From: Lunularia cruciata
Lineage: Eukaryota > Streptophyta > Marchantiopsida > Lunulariales > Lunulariaceae
Direction: 5' to 3'
NCBI GenBank assembly: GCA_948567375.1
Contig: OX419755.1
Coordinates: 22,015,001 to 22,079,000, forward strand
Length of the DNA: 64,000 nt
This document shows, one piece after another, positions 9,846-22,690 of this stretch; positions within the stretch are counted from its first letter, which is position 1; each line of letters starts with the position of its first letter. The position numbers and the translations under genes are program-made. Under the pieces are notes generated by a model, which saw nothing but the letters and a program-made list of their open reading frames with translations, was not told the origin of the DNA and made no database searches.

Positions 9846-12800
9846 ATGCTGGCCGTCGTCGCTCCAACCATTTACGGGCGGAGTGCGTCGGCTCTCCGGG
9901 GAGTCACGCATCTGCTTGGAGTACAGGCAAAATGTAGAAATTCAGGTGTGAGAGCAGATCTGCCACCGCTTCTTGCATTTTGGAATTCGGTAATAGCGCG
10001 GTCGAGTTTAGGACCTAATTCTTCTCCTCAATGGACACGTCTGCTTTCCTCCTCGTCGTCGTCTGGTGAATCTGGAGACGGATCTGATAAGCCTAGTGGG
10101 GTTTCTAAGACACGCGAGGAGGTGCAGCCTTTAGAGGGTGAAAGCGTGGCAGAAGATTCTTCGAAAGGAGCAGCAGCAGCAGACAATGGAGCTAGCGAAG
10201 GGACCAAGGGAGGGAAAAAATTCTTCGACAGGTTGAATCCCTTCAAACGATCGGTTTCAGAGAAAGAGCCAGAAGAACCGGTAGCCGAAAAGGAACCAGT
10301 AGAGGTGAATGCAGCAGAGAAAGAAAATGCCGAGAACTCGTCCCACGATGACGAACCTGTTGTATCAGCTGCAATTGTTCCTAATAGTCCCAGACCGGAA
10401 AACTTTCCTAAGGTACTGGGGGCAAGTCTGTGAGAGGAATACGTAATTCGTTTTATGATGAATTATTTTTATTATTTTACTCTCATCTCAGATTCTCAAC
10501 CATCACTACACTAGTGAGAGAAGCTTCCAGGTTACAGCTGTAGGGTCGTAATGCAAGCAGATAAAAGTCTAGAAATTACTCCAGCAATTTGAATACGGGA
10601 CAGTTAGCCGGAGGATTATAACTTCTCATAATGTGTGCTCTTCCATTTGTTGCGCTTCCAGGTGGTGGCAATTCCATTGACAAGAAGACCCCTTTTTCCT
10701 GGCTTTTATGTTCCATTTTCCACCAAGGTACGAACCTTTACAGCCTATGTCAGTGTCGTTCTTTTCCTTGGAGCCATATTATTTGAGACCTTTGGGAGCT
10801 GTATGTACATAGATCAACTTTCGTTCAGTCTGTATCGGTGAGCGATCTCTCGTGACATCTTATATTGAGGCGACTGCTGCATAAATACCGAACCGATTCA
10901 GTTGACTATTAGGTCCTCTGTTTCCACCTCATCTTTGTTCTGTTTGTCTTACAGGACACCAAGTTGGCTGCAAAGCTCATGGAGCTGAGAATGCGGGGAA
11001 CTCCGTGGGTGGGCACTTTCCTCGTAAAAGACAGTAACCGCAAGAGCAAAGATCCTGTGCCGTTTCCAGCTGTGAATGGAGACAAGGACGACGATGAGCT
11101 TCACGGTGAAGAACTGTACAAGTCTCTACATGAGTATGGGACTTTCGCACAGGTTTTGTGGTCTGTCCTAGTTTCAATCTCGTATTATCTTGTTGTTCCC
11201 GGCTTTAGTTTGGAAGTGTCCATTTTCAATGATCCCCGCATTTTCTTCATGGCGTAGGGTCTTCATACTTCAATAACTTAATGAACAAAAGTTGTAAAAT
11301 TCACCAGCTTTAGCTCAAGAGTGTACGTTTCCTCATATTTAACACCTACATAGCCTTCATTTGTCTGTTATGAAGAGGGGCCTTCGCACTTCCAGATGTC
11401 GACTTTGCTAATGAGGAGCTGAAACGGAGGTTCTGTTCTGCTTTATGAGGTATTTACTCGAATTCTTGCTTCGCAGATTACGAATGTGTTTCGAGCAGTC
11501 GACGGTGGCGAAGGTGTATCACAGTTCCTGCTCATGGGTCATCGCCGCCTGAGGCTCACTGGAGTAGTGAGTACACACGATGTCAATTTACTCTGTAGAA
11601 GCTGATTTAGCTGTGTTTTCTCTGTTTTTAACGTTTTTTGGACGATTCTGTGCGCGGCTGATGAGCTCCTCGTTCTATATAGCAGTTGCTAAAGGAGAAC
11701 TGTCTTGTTTTCTAATACTCTTACCTGGCCAACTTCCTCTGGAGCTCCGATCATTTATATATGCAACTTTTGATCTTATTCTAGGCGGAAGATGATCCTC
11801 TCTCAGTCACGGTTGAGCATGTCAAGGTGAGGATATTCTCTGGGATGATCTTGCTTGGAGTGTATGAGCGCGCTTCTCATGTTATAGCAAATTAATCCTG
11901 TGTGAAGATTTTGAGTGTGCTGCCTTATTTACTGTTGGCTTGGGTTCAAAATCTGACCAATGGAGATGATCAGAACTGCATCACCACTCCCAGCTTTTTG
12001 CCTTCGCATTACTACGAAGGGTTGCACCAGGCAGGCCGGAGGAAGTCAACTTTTGGCTAAGCACTTAGTTTGCTTTATCTTACTGTCGTAAGATTATTAC
12101 TTTCTGTTGCACACTGACGTAAGTTGGTATTGGGACCACATCAGTCACCTCTCAAGATCCGGGTAAGTGAGGAATAAAGTATTGTCCAATTCTTGCAAAT
12201 GTAGGACAAACCATATGATGGAAGTCAGGATGTGATCAAGGCTACTGTGATGGAGGTCGTCACAACAATGAAAGACCTTATACGTCTCAACCCATTGTAC
12301 AAAGAACATATTCAGCTATTTATTCAGGTAAGTTCGGTCTCTGTCATACTGCGACTGTGATGCAAAGTTCCGCGAGTGTCAAATGTTTTAAGTTGTCGAC
12401 AGTTATTTGATTTTGTTTCATGCGACTTCAGCACATGGGAGAGTTCAATGCATCCAAACTGGCCGACTTTGGAGCTGCTCTAACAACCGCAGACGAGCCT
12501 TCTTTGCAAGAAGTTCTTGAAGAGCTTGACGTAAGTGCACATATCTGGATTCCCCGTTCCTCGAACGGCTTCTGTCCTCATATATCAGCTGTTTACGGTT
12601 ACTGGTATATAGGTATTACTTTTGATATGTCTCCAGGTTATGTTTATTCATGCTATCATTCGATCAGTATCCTTTACATATCTTGCATCGCATATATCTG
12701 TCCTCATATATCCATTATCTTGCATCTCATTTACATTCAATTAGTTCTGGATCTCATGTTCCTCGAACGGCTTCTGTCCTCATTTCTCTATATCAGCTGT

Positions 12801-15800
12801 TTACGGCATTATATAGCTGACCATTCTCAGCTTTTGTGTTATAATATCTTGGTAATGTCTACTCTCTCGGTCAGCTTAAGAACGTGATATTACTTGCCAG
12901 CTACTTGTGGTGGTTAATTCTTCTTGATTGACTATATTTGATTTTGTCATTTGTCAAATTAATGACAGCTTGCAATGACAAGGACCTCAAATGCCCCATC
13001 TAACGTTTGCTAGTTTAATTACAGTAAGAGCCTGGAACCGTGTTTGCTGGTTTTTATTTCTTGTTTATCAAAGCATTCCTCGTGATTGGTTACCCTTCTC
13101 TTTGTATTATCAGGTAACCAAGCGCTTGTACATGACACTAACTTTGCTGAAGAAGGAGCTTGAACTCAGCAAGCTTCAGGTATAGCATGGCAGCCTGTAA
13201 AAAGGACTGAAAGTTGTAGACGGTGTTTATCATATATATCTATTTTATGCATTGGCTGCAATATCTCCCGTAAGTCATTAAGTTGTTAGGACTCTGCAGG
13301 GGTAGTCGAAGGCTCTTCCTTCTGAAATAGTTTTATATGGTGATGTAGTTACAAGGTGATAGCCGGTCTTCTGCATATTTCAGCTGGACCGTAGTCTTGC
13401 TTTCACTCTCTCCTTTGTATGTAGGCAAGTGATAATAAATTACAATACGTCCCTTACTCTTTACTCGCCCCCTTACTAGTCACTGTTATTGCTACTTGAT
13501 TTGTCGCGTCTTACATTTCAGAATAACGCAGAGGTTTCTCCAATGATTCATCTTGGAGATCTGTGGTCTGTTAGGCATCCATCGCAAGAGGAGTGGAAGA
13601 AAAAATCAGTGGTGAACAACGCCGTTTCTTTCTGATGGAACAACTGAAGGCTATAAAGAAAGTAAGCTAGTTTATGTGCATTTCACTTTAGGACCTTTGA
13701 AATTGCTGCACGATTATATCTCCTAAACTTGATTCCAAAGTTGAATTGAATCGCATATTTAGTCATCGAGCTTCGTGCAACTCAAGTTGATATGACCAGT
13801 ACCACTTGAGTGCGCTAAGAGCATTTCTCGCAGTGTTTTCTTGTATTTTAAATGCCAGACTTGTTAGATTGTTGCCTCACAATTTCCCCTTTAAGGACTT
13901 TCATGTGGTACTGAGATTTAAGGATCTTGTTAAATTGCAGGAACTAGGTCTAGAGACTGATGACAAGACTGCACTGACAGGTACATCGCATACTTCCTTT
14001 AAAGCCTTAGATCCTGTTTCCAGTAAGGCTCTTAACGATGTATACCTGGTGAATTCACTTTTCAGAACCGTATTGCACTCGGTTCCAACCAGCTTATCGT
14101 ACACCGAGCCGAATTGCTATGTAACCCTATAAAGGATATACCATAGGGACGGCATAGCTGCTTGTGTATTGTGCTTGCAATAGAAACACCAGGAGCTAGT
14201 GTTTCCAGAACGTTACGTGATTTCCAGCATGACATATAGAAGCTCGAATAACTTCTAACAGTGGCTGGTTCAAGTCTCACCGGCTTACATACCGGAGTCT
14301 AGGACGTGTGAACTCAACACACCTGGTATCTCTAGACTCTTCAGACATAGACCAGTATATTATGTGTCCAATAAATCTGTCATGAATTGTTTGTTTTGTG
14401 AAATTTTACAGCGAAGTTCAGAGAAAGACTCGATTCCCGCCGGGATGGATGTCCAGCACATGTTCTACAAGTAATCGACGATGAGATGAACAAACTGCAA
14501 GGATTAGAATCCAGTTCCAGTGAATTCAACGTGACTCGAAATTATCTCGACTGGCTCACTTCTCTACCTTGGGGTCAATACAGGTCTTGTTTACTTTTGA
14601 CCGGACTGTCAGATTCTACATATTTTAAGTTGGAAACTTTCATTCTTGCAGTTTTTCACCTTCTTCGGAAAACGGAAACTACTAAGTAGCAGGAAATCGT
14701 AGTTGCATTCTTGTCACATGCTGTGTTTCATGAACGAGGTAACCGTGTCATAATTCAACATAGAGTATTATGGCAAGCTCGGGAAGATGCAGTCAAGTAG
14801 CACCTTTAATTGAGTCAGTGATTGAAGGTAATAATATGAGGAGCACTAAGCGACATTCTGCACGCAGTGAGGAGAACTTTGACGTGGGCCGAGCTCAAGA
14901 AATTCTGGATGCCGAGCACTACGGGTTGGCGGATGTCAAAGAAAGGATACTGGAGTTTATTGCAGTTGGAAAGCTTCGCGGGTCAGCACAAGGTAAGATT
15001 CGGGTTTGAATTGATTCAGTGTTTATCTTAAGCTCCATCTTCTGCTACTTGTTACTGATTAAGATGAGTATTGTTCCACAGGAAAGATTATCTGCCTTGC
15101 AGGGCCACCTGGGGTGGGGAAGACAAGTATCGGACGCTCTATAGCCCATGCACTCAACAGACAATTTTACCGCTTTTCAGTTGGAGGTTTGGGTGATGTA
15201 GCTGAAATCAAGGTACCTGTCCACTCAGACTCACACAATTCAATTTTGTATGAGGTCCCGGTTTATGATGTCTACCTGCTTGCGGAGACTTTTAAGCCTG
15301 CTTGACCATAGCCTATGTCTATGGCTCCCTCCGGGCGTCTCATAATCTTTTGAGACTCAGGCGGTTTCATGTCCTATACGCGAACATACTCATGTGGTCA
15401 CCGCGTCATGCTTCTCTCTCAAGATTACAATGTTCTGCAGGTACCTATGCATCACAAAAATCATGCTAACTCATGTACGCAGATGTACGCACGCTTACCT
15501 TTCTATATAGCTGATAGTTGTGACAATCTTTACTGGGTTCCCATCATATGCCAGAGCCATAGTCAGTACTGTCGGACGTGGTTATGGAACCCCCCGGTTG
15601 TTTACAACGGGTTCTGTATTTCATTACGTAATATGTCTGTCACTCACTTGAAATTTCCAATTGTGTGAGTTTCCAGGTTTATGATGTCGACCTGCTTGTG
15701 GAGTCTTTTACGCATGCTTGAACATATGCTATATCTACTTTAGGGATTCATCAATCTTCTCGTATTGAGCATATCTTGGTTACCTTTCATATGCATTTAA

Positions 15801-18774
15801 TGAGTTCTGGATCACCCGTTCCCAGAACGGCTTCTGCTCTCATATACCAATATCCTATGCAAGCTTACTACAGCCTTTAAACGAGTTTACCTTAGATCAG
15901 CGACGCAACTGCTCATGCCTAGCAAAGGTTGTGATAATGAAATGTATTGCTGATTGATTCCTCCAGCTTTGGTTCATTAGCGCAAGCGTTGTGTGTTGTC
16001 TTGCGAATGATGTATGATCCGATTGTGTAGGGACATCGAAGGACATACGTGGGAGCTATGCCTGGGAAGATGGTGCAGTGTCTGAAAGCAGCTGGCACCT
16101 CCAACCCACTTGTTTTGATCGACGAGATAGACAAGGTTTCAAAGTCTCTTCCTTCTTTCGCCGAAGTTCTACAGTCACTAAGTCTTGTAATCAGTTTAGC
16201 CTGTAAAATACCAAGTTGGATCATTGGATTTGCGAAGGAAGTCATTTTCTTTTGTCAAGCCAATATCTGACAAATTATTTTGGATCCCAGCTTGGCCGTG
16301 GACATGCAGGAGACCCAGCAAGTGCGCTTCTGGAATTACTGGATCCCGAGCAGAATGCTAACTTTCTTGACCACTATCTTGATGTACCAATTGATTTATC
16401 CAAGGTGTGTACTGAGCGATAAGCCGATTTTTATATTCACATATCGATCATGAGATGTAAGTTTCATGAATTCACTCACTTATGAAGTTGAGTACTTTTT
16501 CTTTATAGTTGAACATGTAATACGTACAGATGTTCTGTTCTGTCTGATCTCGAGCAATTCTTCAATGAATATTTTCGCAAGAGGACTATCCAAACAGTTC
16601 AGAAGTATGCACATCTGGACATTTCAAGTTTCTACACAAACATCCAAACTATCACGTTGAGCAGAAGGATTAATGTTGCTGGCACCGTTTGTGGCGTAGG
16701 TTCTCTTTGTGTGTACAGCAAATGTAGTTGAAAGCATACCAGGGCCCCTTTTAGACAGGATGGAAGTTATAAGATTAGTTGGCTACATCACCGACGAGAA
16801 AATGCATATTGCCCGTGATTATTTGGAGCGTGCTGCCCGTGATGGTTCTGGAGTTAAGCCAGAACAGGTGCTCTCTATTTAAGAGGAAGATGCATTTATC
16901 TGCATTTGCCTTATGAAATTCAGTTGACTGCATGTGCTTTCGCCCACTCTTAGACTGTCAGATATCTTGCCAGATTTTCTGCTGTCTCATCTGCGGATTG
17001 CTTCTTCTGATAGGTGCAAGTCACAGACGCTGCTCTCCATACACTGATAGAAACGTACTGTCGGGAGGCAGGAGTGCGTAATCTTCAAAAGCACATTGAG
17101 AAAATATATCGCAAGGTGCTGGTCCTTCGTGTTTGTAATTCTCTCCTATCTTCGATTTAAAGTTGTTGACAGCGAGGACAGGCAAACGATTTGTAGTTGT
17201 CTTGAACTTGTGTTTGACAGAGCTATCATGTTTTATCATAGCAGTATTTGTTTCTACCCTGACCTTTTGTCTGCCATCTTTTGCAGATTGCATTGAAGTT
17301 GGTGAGAAGCGATCTTGTGAAAAGTCAGAGCTCCAATATTCTTGCAGATAGTACAAATGAGTCGGAAACAAATGCGGAAAGAAACCTAGGAGAATTACTG
17401 GACACCGGAAAGGTGCCGACTGTGAATGTGATTAATTCAGCAGCAAACATATCGGATGATAGTAGTAGTAAGGTGCTTATCGATACTCTGATTTTGATTC
17501 ATTTTTTGACCTCTTACACAGTTTGTAATCAATTTCGTTACGGTCATCATGGACAATCACTCAATGGAGATTATAGTCCTGTTATGTGCAGACAGCGGAA
17601 GGAATTACGAATGCTGAAAAGGAATCAAGAGAAGTTCTGCATGTTGATGACTCAAATCTTGCTGACTACGTCGGCAACCCAGTATTTCAGAGCGATCGCC
17701 TTTACGATCAAACACCTCTTGGTGTGGTAATGGGTTTAGCATGGACTGCAATGGGCGGATCCACTCTCTATGTGGAGACTAGAGTTATAGAACAGAACGA
17801 AGGCAAAGGCTCACTACAAATGACAGGGCAACTTGGTGATGTGATGAAAGAGAGTGCAACTATAGCCCACACCGTTGCTAGAGCAGTGTTGCGTGAGAAG
17901 CAGCCTGGTAACTCCTTTTTTGCAAACGCTAGATTGCACCTACATGTTCCTGCAGGTGCTACTCCTAAAGATGGACCCAGTGCCGGCTGCACCATGATCA
18001 CTTCAATGCTGTCATTGGCAATAGATAAACCTGTCAGAAGGGATGTTGCCATGACGGGAGAGGTGACTCTAACAGGGCGTGTCCTTCCTATTGGCGGAGT
18101 AAGTTCTGCTAAGAGGTTGACATGCTTGTTAATGAGGTTGTGTGTTAGCGGTGATGCTTCTTGCTTTTCCTTAATGCTTAGATAGATAGCTGTTTACTTT
18201 CTGCTGCTGAAAGTTTAGGACTTGGTTTTGAAGGAATCTGATAAGTTGGTGTTGAGCCTGGTTATGTACCATAGAGCGTATAAATCCCAACATGCAGTCT
18301 TGAGTGGGTATAGAGCCGTGTTTCTATGAACGGGTTCCGTATTCATACACTCAATATATCTAACATATCAGCTTATTCTAGATCAGGGTGAATTCAGAAG
18401 TGTTTCATCGTTCTATTTGAAAGAGAACGAGACTTGGGCTCGGAGGTCAAGGAAAGCTTGACGCAAATACATTAATCAAGTTCGTCGATCTTATTTTTCA
18501 GGTGAAAGAGAAGACTGTGGCGGCAAGGAGGAGTGGAGTGAAGATTGTTATATTTCCGAGTGCCAACCAGCGTGACTTTGACGAGCTTCCACCACATGTG
18601 AAAGAAGGTATTGAGGTACACTTTGTAGAGAATTACTCTGAGATTTTCGATATTGCATTTAGCGAAACTTATCCACGAGCTGGTGAAATCTCACCGCAAG
18701 CGGCTGAAGTTGTGCAGTCCGTGGATGTTTCACCTATGTCGGTAAGAAACTTCTCTTCGTCATATGGCCTTTGA
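9846..18774 (+). CDS. LON1: Mitochondrial ATP-dependent Lon protease
   Basis: Twenty GT-AG exons: 9846-10412, 10662-10727, 10955-11152, 11477-11566, 11785-11826, 12205-12327, 12432-12530, 13114-13179, 13575-13661, 13941-13980, 14412-14583, 14868-14992, 15082-15212, 16031-16135, 16291-16404, 16700-16867, 17014-17115, 17287-17472, 17592-18098, 18502-18774. The product has about 1,086 residues. An Arg/Ser-rich N-terminus fits a mitochondrial presequence and is followed by a long acidic, low-complexity stretch. Then come the LON substrate domain (from [16 protein letters not shown]), the AAA+ module with Walker A GPPGVGKT (566-573) and Walker B LVLIDEID (to ~636), and the protease domain with PKDGPSAG (catalytic Ser957) and the catalytic lysine in the GGVKEK motif. 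It degrades damaged matrix proteins. All key residues are present. The C-terminus is uncertain: a GT donor after 18741 could splice onward to 18927. Confidence 0.96.
12531..13113 (+). repeat. LON1 intron 7 with an internal duplicated motif
   Basis: Two copies of a ~45-bp block, at 12556-12598 and 12758-12806, share GTTCCTCGAACGGCTTCTGT, CCTCAT and ATATCAGCTGTTTACGG. A related block in intron 13 at about 15802-15846 has GTTCTGGATC, then GTTCC and GAACGGCTTCTG. This points to a small dispersed repeat seeded in several introns of the gene. Confidence 0.7.
15213..16030 (+). repeat. LON1 intron 13 (longest) with a direct repeat
   Basis: This 818-bp intron contains two ~67-bp direct repeats at about 15256-15322 and 15671-15737. 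Both read GGTTTATGATGTC, ACCTGCTTG, CTTTTA, GCTTGA and ATATCT or ATGTCT. They are ~415 bp apart. A copy of the intron 7 motif follows at 15802-15846. The rest shows no gene or RNA structure that I recognise. Confidence 0.65.
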
Positions 18775-20624
18775 ACTTCGTGTTTGAAGGCATCAAGGCT
18801 TGACACTGTCCACTGGAGCTCCAATTTCTTGTCGGGTGTTCCCATAACTAGGAAAGCACGTGGAGATGTTCTGATCTAAGTGTAGTTATTACTGCGAGCA
18901 GATCAGAGACGATTTTGTAGTTTCAGGTAATTAAGAATGAGATGTTCTAGGTATACCATGAGAATGGTAAGCATGGTGTCAGCTGAAGCTTCAAAATTAA
19001 TATCAAATGAAAACGATATCCAATTGACAGATGCATTCTCCTTCCAAATTAGGAAGCATCTACTTCAGTAATGCATGAGGGACGTCATAATTTGTTCTTC
19101 GGCTTGACATGTTTGTTTTCCGGTTACTTGCATACTGCGGGGTCGTGTTTTTTAGGCCTGGATTGTAAGATGAATTTATGTACCCCCTACTAGTGCAGTC
19201 CAGCAATGTACGATCTAAGAACCGCTTGTGAGATACAGAACTTGCCAACTGAAAATGAAAACTCACGCTTGTCTATTCGCGGTAGATAGATAATAGGATT
19301 GATCAACTGGTGGTGAGAATGAGGATTTACTGACTACTCGATGACCTGGTAGCTAGAAGATATTTCACTAGCTGACCTTGATGTGGTTTACATCCAAATA
19401 TTTTGCTCACTAGATTTTCACACTCCAGTGAGCGCTACTTTGTCGAATGGAGTATTTGCGGTCAATACTGCACAGCATGGTGGTGATGCGTAAAGCTCGC
19501 ATGTGTCATGCTTGCATGTGCCTTTGTCATTTTCGTTTTGACTCACTGTTGGCAACGTTCATGTGTCATATAGAGCTCTTTGAGTGACTAGTGTCGCTCG
19601 TTATACGAGATTCGAAAAGTATCTATCAAACTGGACTCCACTTGGCGCCATCGCTGACTGTTCCCCCTCGTAGAGTTGGAGTATAGCATGAGTCCCTCGC
19701 TTAGGTCAAAATTCGGTCGCATTTTTCTTTTTCTTTACTTTCATCCCATGTAACTTGTAACAGTTCTAGTTGTGATGCTATCACTGTCCGCTCCTTTGCG
19801 GAGCAATATCACCGGCGACTTTCTACTACATTCTCCTCAGCATCTTTCGATTATGACAAAGTCTTGTGTATGAATGTCTACAAGTTTGAGTCCTTTTTAT
19901 TGTTTTCTCAGTTAAGTGGAATTCGTCTTTTCGACAACTTGAGAAGAGTCGCGTATTCAAATTATCAGCTTACCGTCAGAGATGTAATCGTACATATCAT
20001 TTCCATCCCTAAAATTTGCCTGAAGTTCGGCCCACAAAGCATTTGTCGAAGTCTTATTCCAAAGTTTTACATCTGTTCGTGAAAGTGTACGCGTGTAATG
20101 ATCCTCTGAATCACTCAACTGTAAAGGATACAGTGATAAAAGTCTTTCACCCATTTCCTCAAAGTCATCCCCTTGATTCTCTTTCGCAAGGCAAGCCATG
20201 AACGGTTGTTAGGAGTAAATGTGTAGATGAGTGCATGTAAGTGTAGAACATGTAATAGCGTAACTTTTACAGATTTCAGCACCCCAGTTCTGTCGACCAT
20301 TATTATGTTCTACAAACCAGCTTCCATCCACTTATGTGTATCACAGATCATTTCACAATTATTGGATTCACCCATCTGAGGGGCAAAACACATTCAGAAG
20401 TGAGGTCAACATCCCTGTCACTTCCGTTACGGAGGCTTTGAGGTCTCCTTAAACTCGGAAACATACACACCACAACCAATCTTGGAAGAAATTTGACACA
20501 CTGCGCTTCATTGATGGAAAGAGGCGCTTTGCATCCTCTACACAAATATGCAAGATCTTGACACAGGTCTGTAAAGCCTACAAAATACACGGATAGTCGT
20601 TGATGACATCCAACAGGAATCTCC
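18775..20624. other. Intergenic, between the 3' ends of LON1 and CURT1
   Basis: LON1 and CURT1 converge here, so their 3' untranslated regions lie in this tract. An 80-codon open frame on the minus strand (19957-20199) and another at 20348-20647 have no recognised domain and would sit in the CURT1 3' region; neither is called. No RNA gene is seen. Confidence 0.6.
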
Positions 20625-22046
20625 TCACAAACTTTTATCGGATTCACCTGTGACAGAGCTGGTAGCTCCGGTGATCTTTCCCTTCAACTCCTCAATGTCC
20701 TCGACGAGCTCCTTTCGGCTAGACTGCAAATCAAAAGATTTCATCAATGTGAGAATTTTGGTTTCAACTTACGACAGATCAAGAGCCATTCAGTACAAAA
20801 TAAATGACACAGACAATTCTTCACCTTGAATAGAAGATATCGGTAGACGAACCATCCGGTGTAACCCAAACCAATCAACTCCATGAGCTTTGGCAACTGT
20901 GATGGTAAACAGAAGTCCCCGTTAGTGCACGAGCGAGCCACCGTCCCGAATATTTGTTGGCAATGTGTTGGCATGCTTGAGATTATTCTAGTCAATTGGA
21001 TTCAAACACGATATATTAAAATGATATATGCTTCATTAGCCTCTAAGCCAATGGCCAGGGGAGAAATATAATACTTACCAAGGGAACAGAGTTGATGGCA
21101 CCAACGATGGTAGAAGATAGCCACAAGGCAACCAGGGCCCCTCCTCCGTAAACTGCGACGGTGGACTTGTTCTCGATAGCCTCCCACTGCACACCAAACA
21201 ATCAGCTTTACAATAAATACGTGCAGATTGAAGAATACTCGCTGTAGCTCTTGTAGACTGAGGACACAAAGGTAATACGCATATCGGACAAACTCCAACA
21301 TACAACAATAGCACGCAGATATTTCACTAGCTTCTATACCTTGGCTTTGAGATCACCGACAACGTCGTCGAGCTGCTTGGCAGGATCAGTTGTATCGTCA
21401 GATGCAGCCCTCACCACAAGGGGTTGGAATCTCAATGATCCTGTGTGGATACATAACACCACATTAGGTTTGCTCTCCAGACCACAATTTCAATCTGCCA
21501 ATGCCCTTCACAAACTGATGTTCCTAGGCCTTTGATGCCCGCAATGTAACAAACATAACTAACACCTGTTCTTGAGCCGCCGTAGTGCATTCCGTAGTGG
21601 GGATCGAACCACCATCCATACGTCATCTGATCAGCCTCTCTAGCCAGCATAAATCAAGAAAACTCCAGAAGCAAGTGTAGTAAACTGATTATTAAGACCT
21701 ATGGTCAGATCATCGAGAAAACAGGTCACAGGCCATGGCCAACTACAGATAGGTAAATGTACGTTCGGGACTCGGTTTCCACGAATTCCTGCAAAATTGA
21801 AGTGATCACACTTCTGGTACTGGTCCTAGAATTTGGCTGCAGAGAACGACATTCCAAGACTCGTCTTCTTCCAGTACCTCTCTTTTGCACATTGCTACTC
21901 CTCAAAGCACCTCCGAAAACCGTTCTCTTGAAGAGAAGAGGGCTGGAGGACGCAGTGCAGCTCGTGGTGCTGCAACGTGACACGGACGCGCCGCTTACTG
22001 CTGCTGTCACTGCCGACGCTCCTGCAACTGCTGCCATGCACGCCAT
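20625..22046 (-). CDS. CURT1: CURT1-type thylakoid curvature protein, chloroplast
   Basis: Certain minus-strand exons are 21440-21340, 21186-21079, 20896-20825 and 20723-20625. The first exon starts at 22046 and ends at 21878 (AG/GTACTG) or 21821 (A/GTACCA); both keep frame. The product has about 180-200 residues. The first ~55 are rich in Ala, Ser and Arg, like a chloroplast transit peptide. The mature part matches CURT1A: WEAIENKSTVAVYGGGAL, a first membrane helix (VALWLSSTIVGAI), then LPKLMELIGLGYTGWFVYRY as the second, and an amphipathic SSRKELVEDIEELKGKI tail. CURT1 proteins oligomerise at grana margins and bend the thylakoid membrane. Exon ends at PL/LPK and FK/SSRKE show clear phase. 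A further possible exon at 21566-21626 is described under findings. Confidence 0.93.
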
Positions 22047-22690
22047 CGCTCACAATCTCTTTATCTATCAATCAACAATTGATCGATAGATTGCAACCCT
22101 CGACCTCAACTCCCTCTCCTCTTGTTAACTATTCTATCGACGGGACACACAGACCAGAAACTTGACCCTCGTCTCGAAAAAATTTCAAAGCACTGCCAGT
22201 GCAATCGAATCCAATCGACGGTCGTATGCTCCTGTGATGAATTCTCCCAAACAAGATAATACGATTTCCTTTTCTCAGCCTTTCCCTCTCTCTCGTCTTC
22301 TATCCCTCCGCTTCCGCTCCTTCTCCGTCTTCGCTTACACTGCAGTAAACCTGAGGTCGACACAGAGGGCGAGGCTTGGCCTGGCCTGGTTCTCCGGCCG
22401 CCACGTGGATCCACGATCGCATGGCGTCGCAGCCGTCCGCTCCCGCGTGGCGGAGGAGAGTTACCTGGGAACAGGGTGCAGCCGGTATGGGGGTTGATAG
22501 AGCACGAAGGAGAGATAAGGTGACTGGTTGTTCTGGTTGTTGGACTTTATGTAACCCAGCATAGTTGACAGGTGGACTGACTGTGAGAGTCCCATGCAGT
22601 AACCACGCGCTAGACAAGGTGATATGTATTGACCTATCAGAAACCGGAAAGAGCAACCCTTATCCTGCACAGATTTTGGGCACGGAACTT
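22047..22690 (-). promoter_or_regulatory. CURT1 promoter and 5' region
   Basis: CpG-containing, GC-richer tract upstream of the CURT1 start. A perfect G-box CCACGTGG stands at 22401-22408, about 355 bp before the start codon, and GATAAG (I-box type) occurs near 22513. Both elements are frequent in light-regulated nuclear photosynthesis genes. Open frames here on both strands are chance products of the GC-rich text. Confidence 0.55.
22401..22408 (-). promoter_or_regulatory. G-box CCACGTGG
   Basis: Perfect palindromic G-box with ACGT core, the binding site for bZIP and bHLH (HY5/PIF-type) factors in plants. It is the only such site noticed in the CURT1 upstream region. Confidence 0.55.

Noticed and set aside
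13511-13574. Alternative acceptor for LON1 exon 9 at the earlier TTTCAG/AATAAC
   Set aside because: It would put the conserved [10 protein letters not shown] segment out of frame; the TTAG/GCATCC acceptor at 13575 keeps frame and matches Lon proteins.
14240-14290. GGTTCAAGTCTCACC in LON1 intron 10, like a tRNA or SINE B-box
   Set aside because: No matching A-box or cloverleaf at the right distance; a lone B-box-like string is not enough.
19957-20199. 80-codon minus-strand frame starting MACLAKENQGDDFEEMG
   Set aside because: Protein-like composition, but it sits in the convergent 3' region of LON1 and CURT1 and I find no family match or linked exon.
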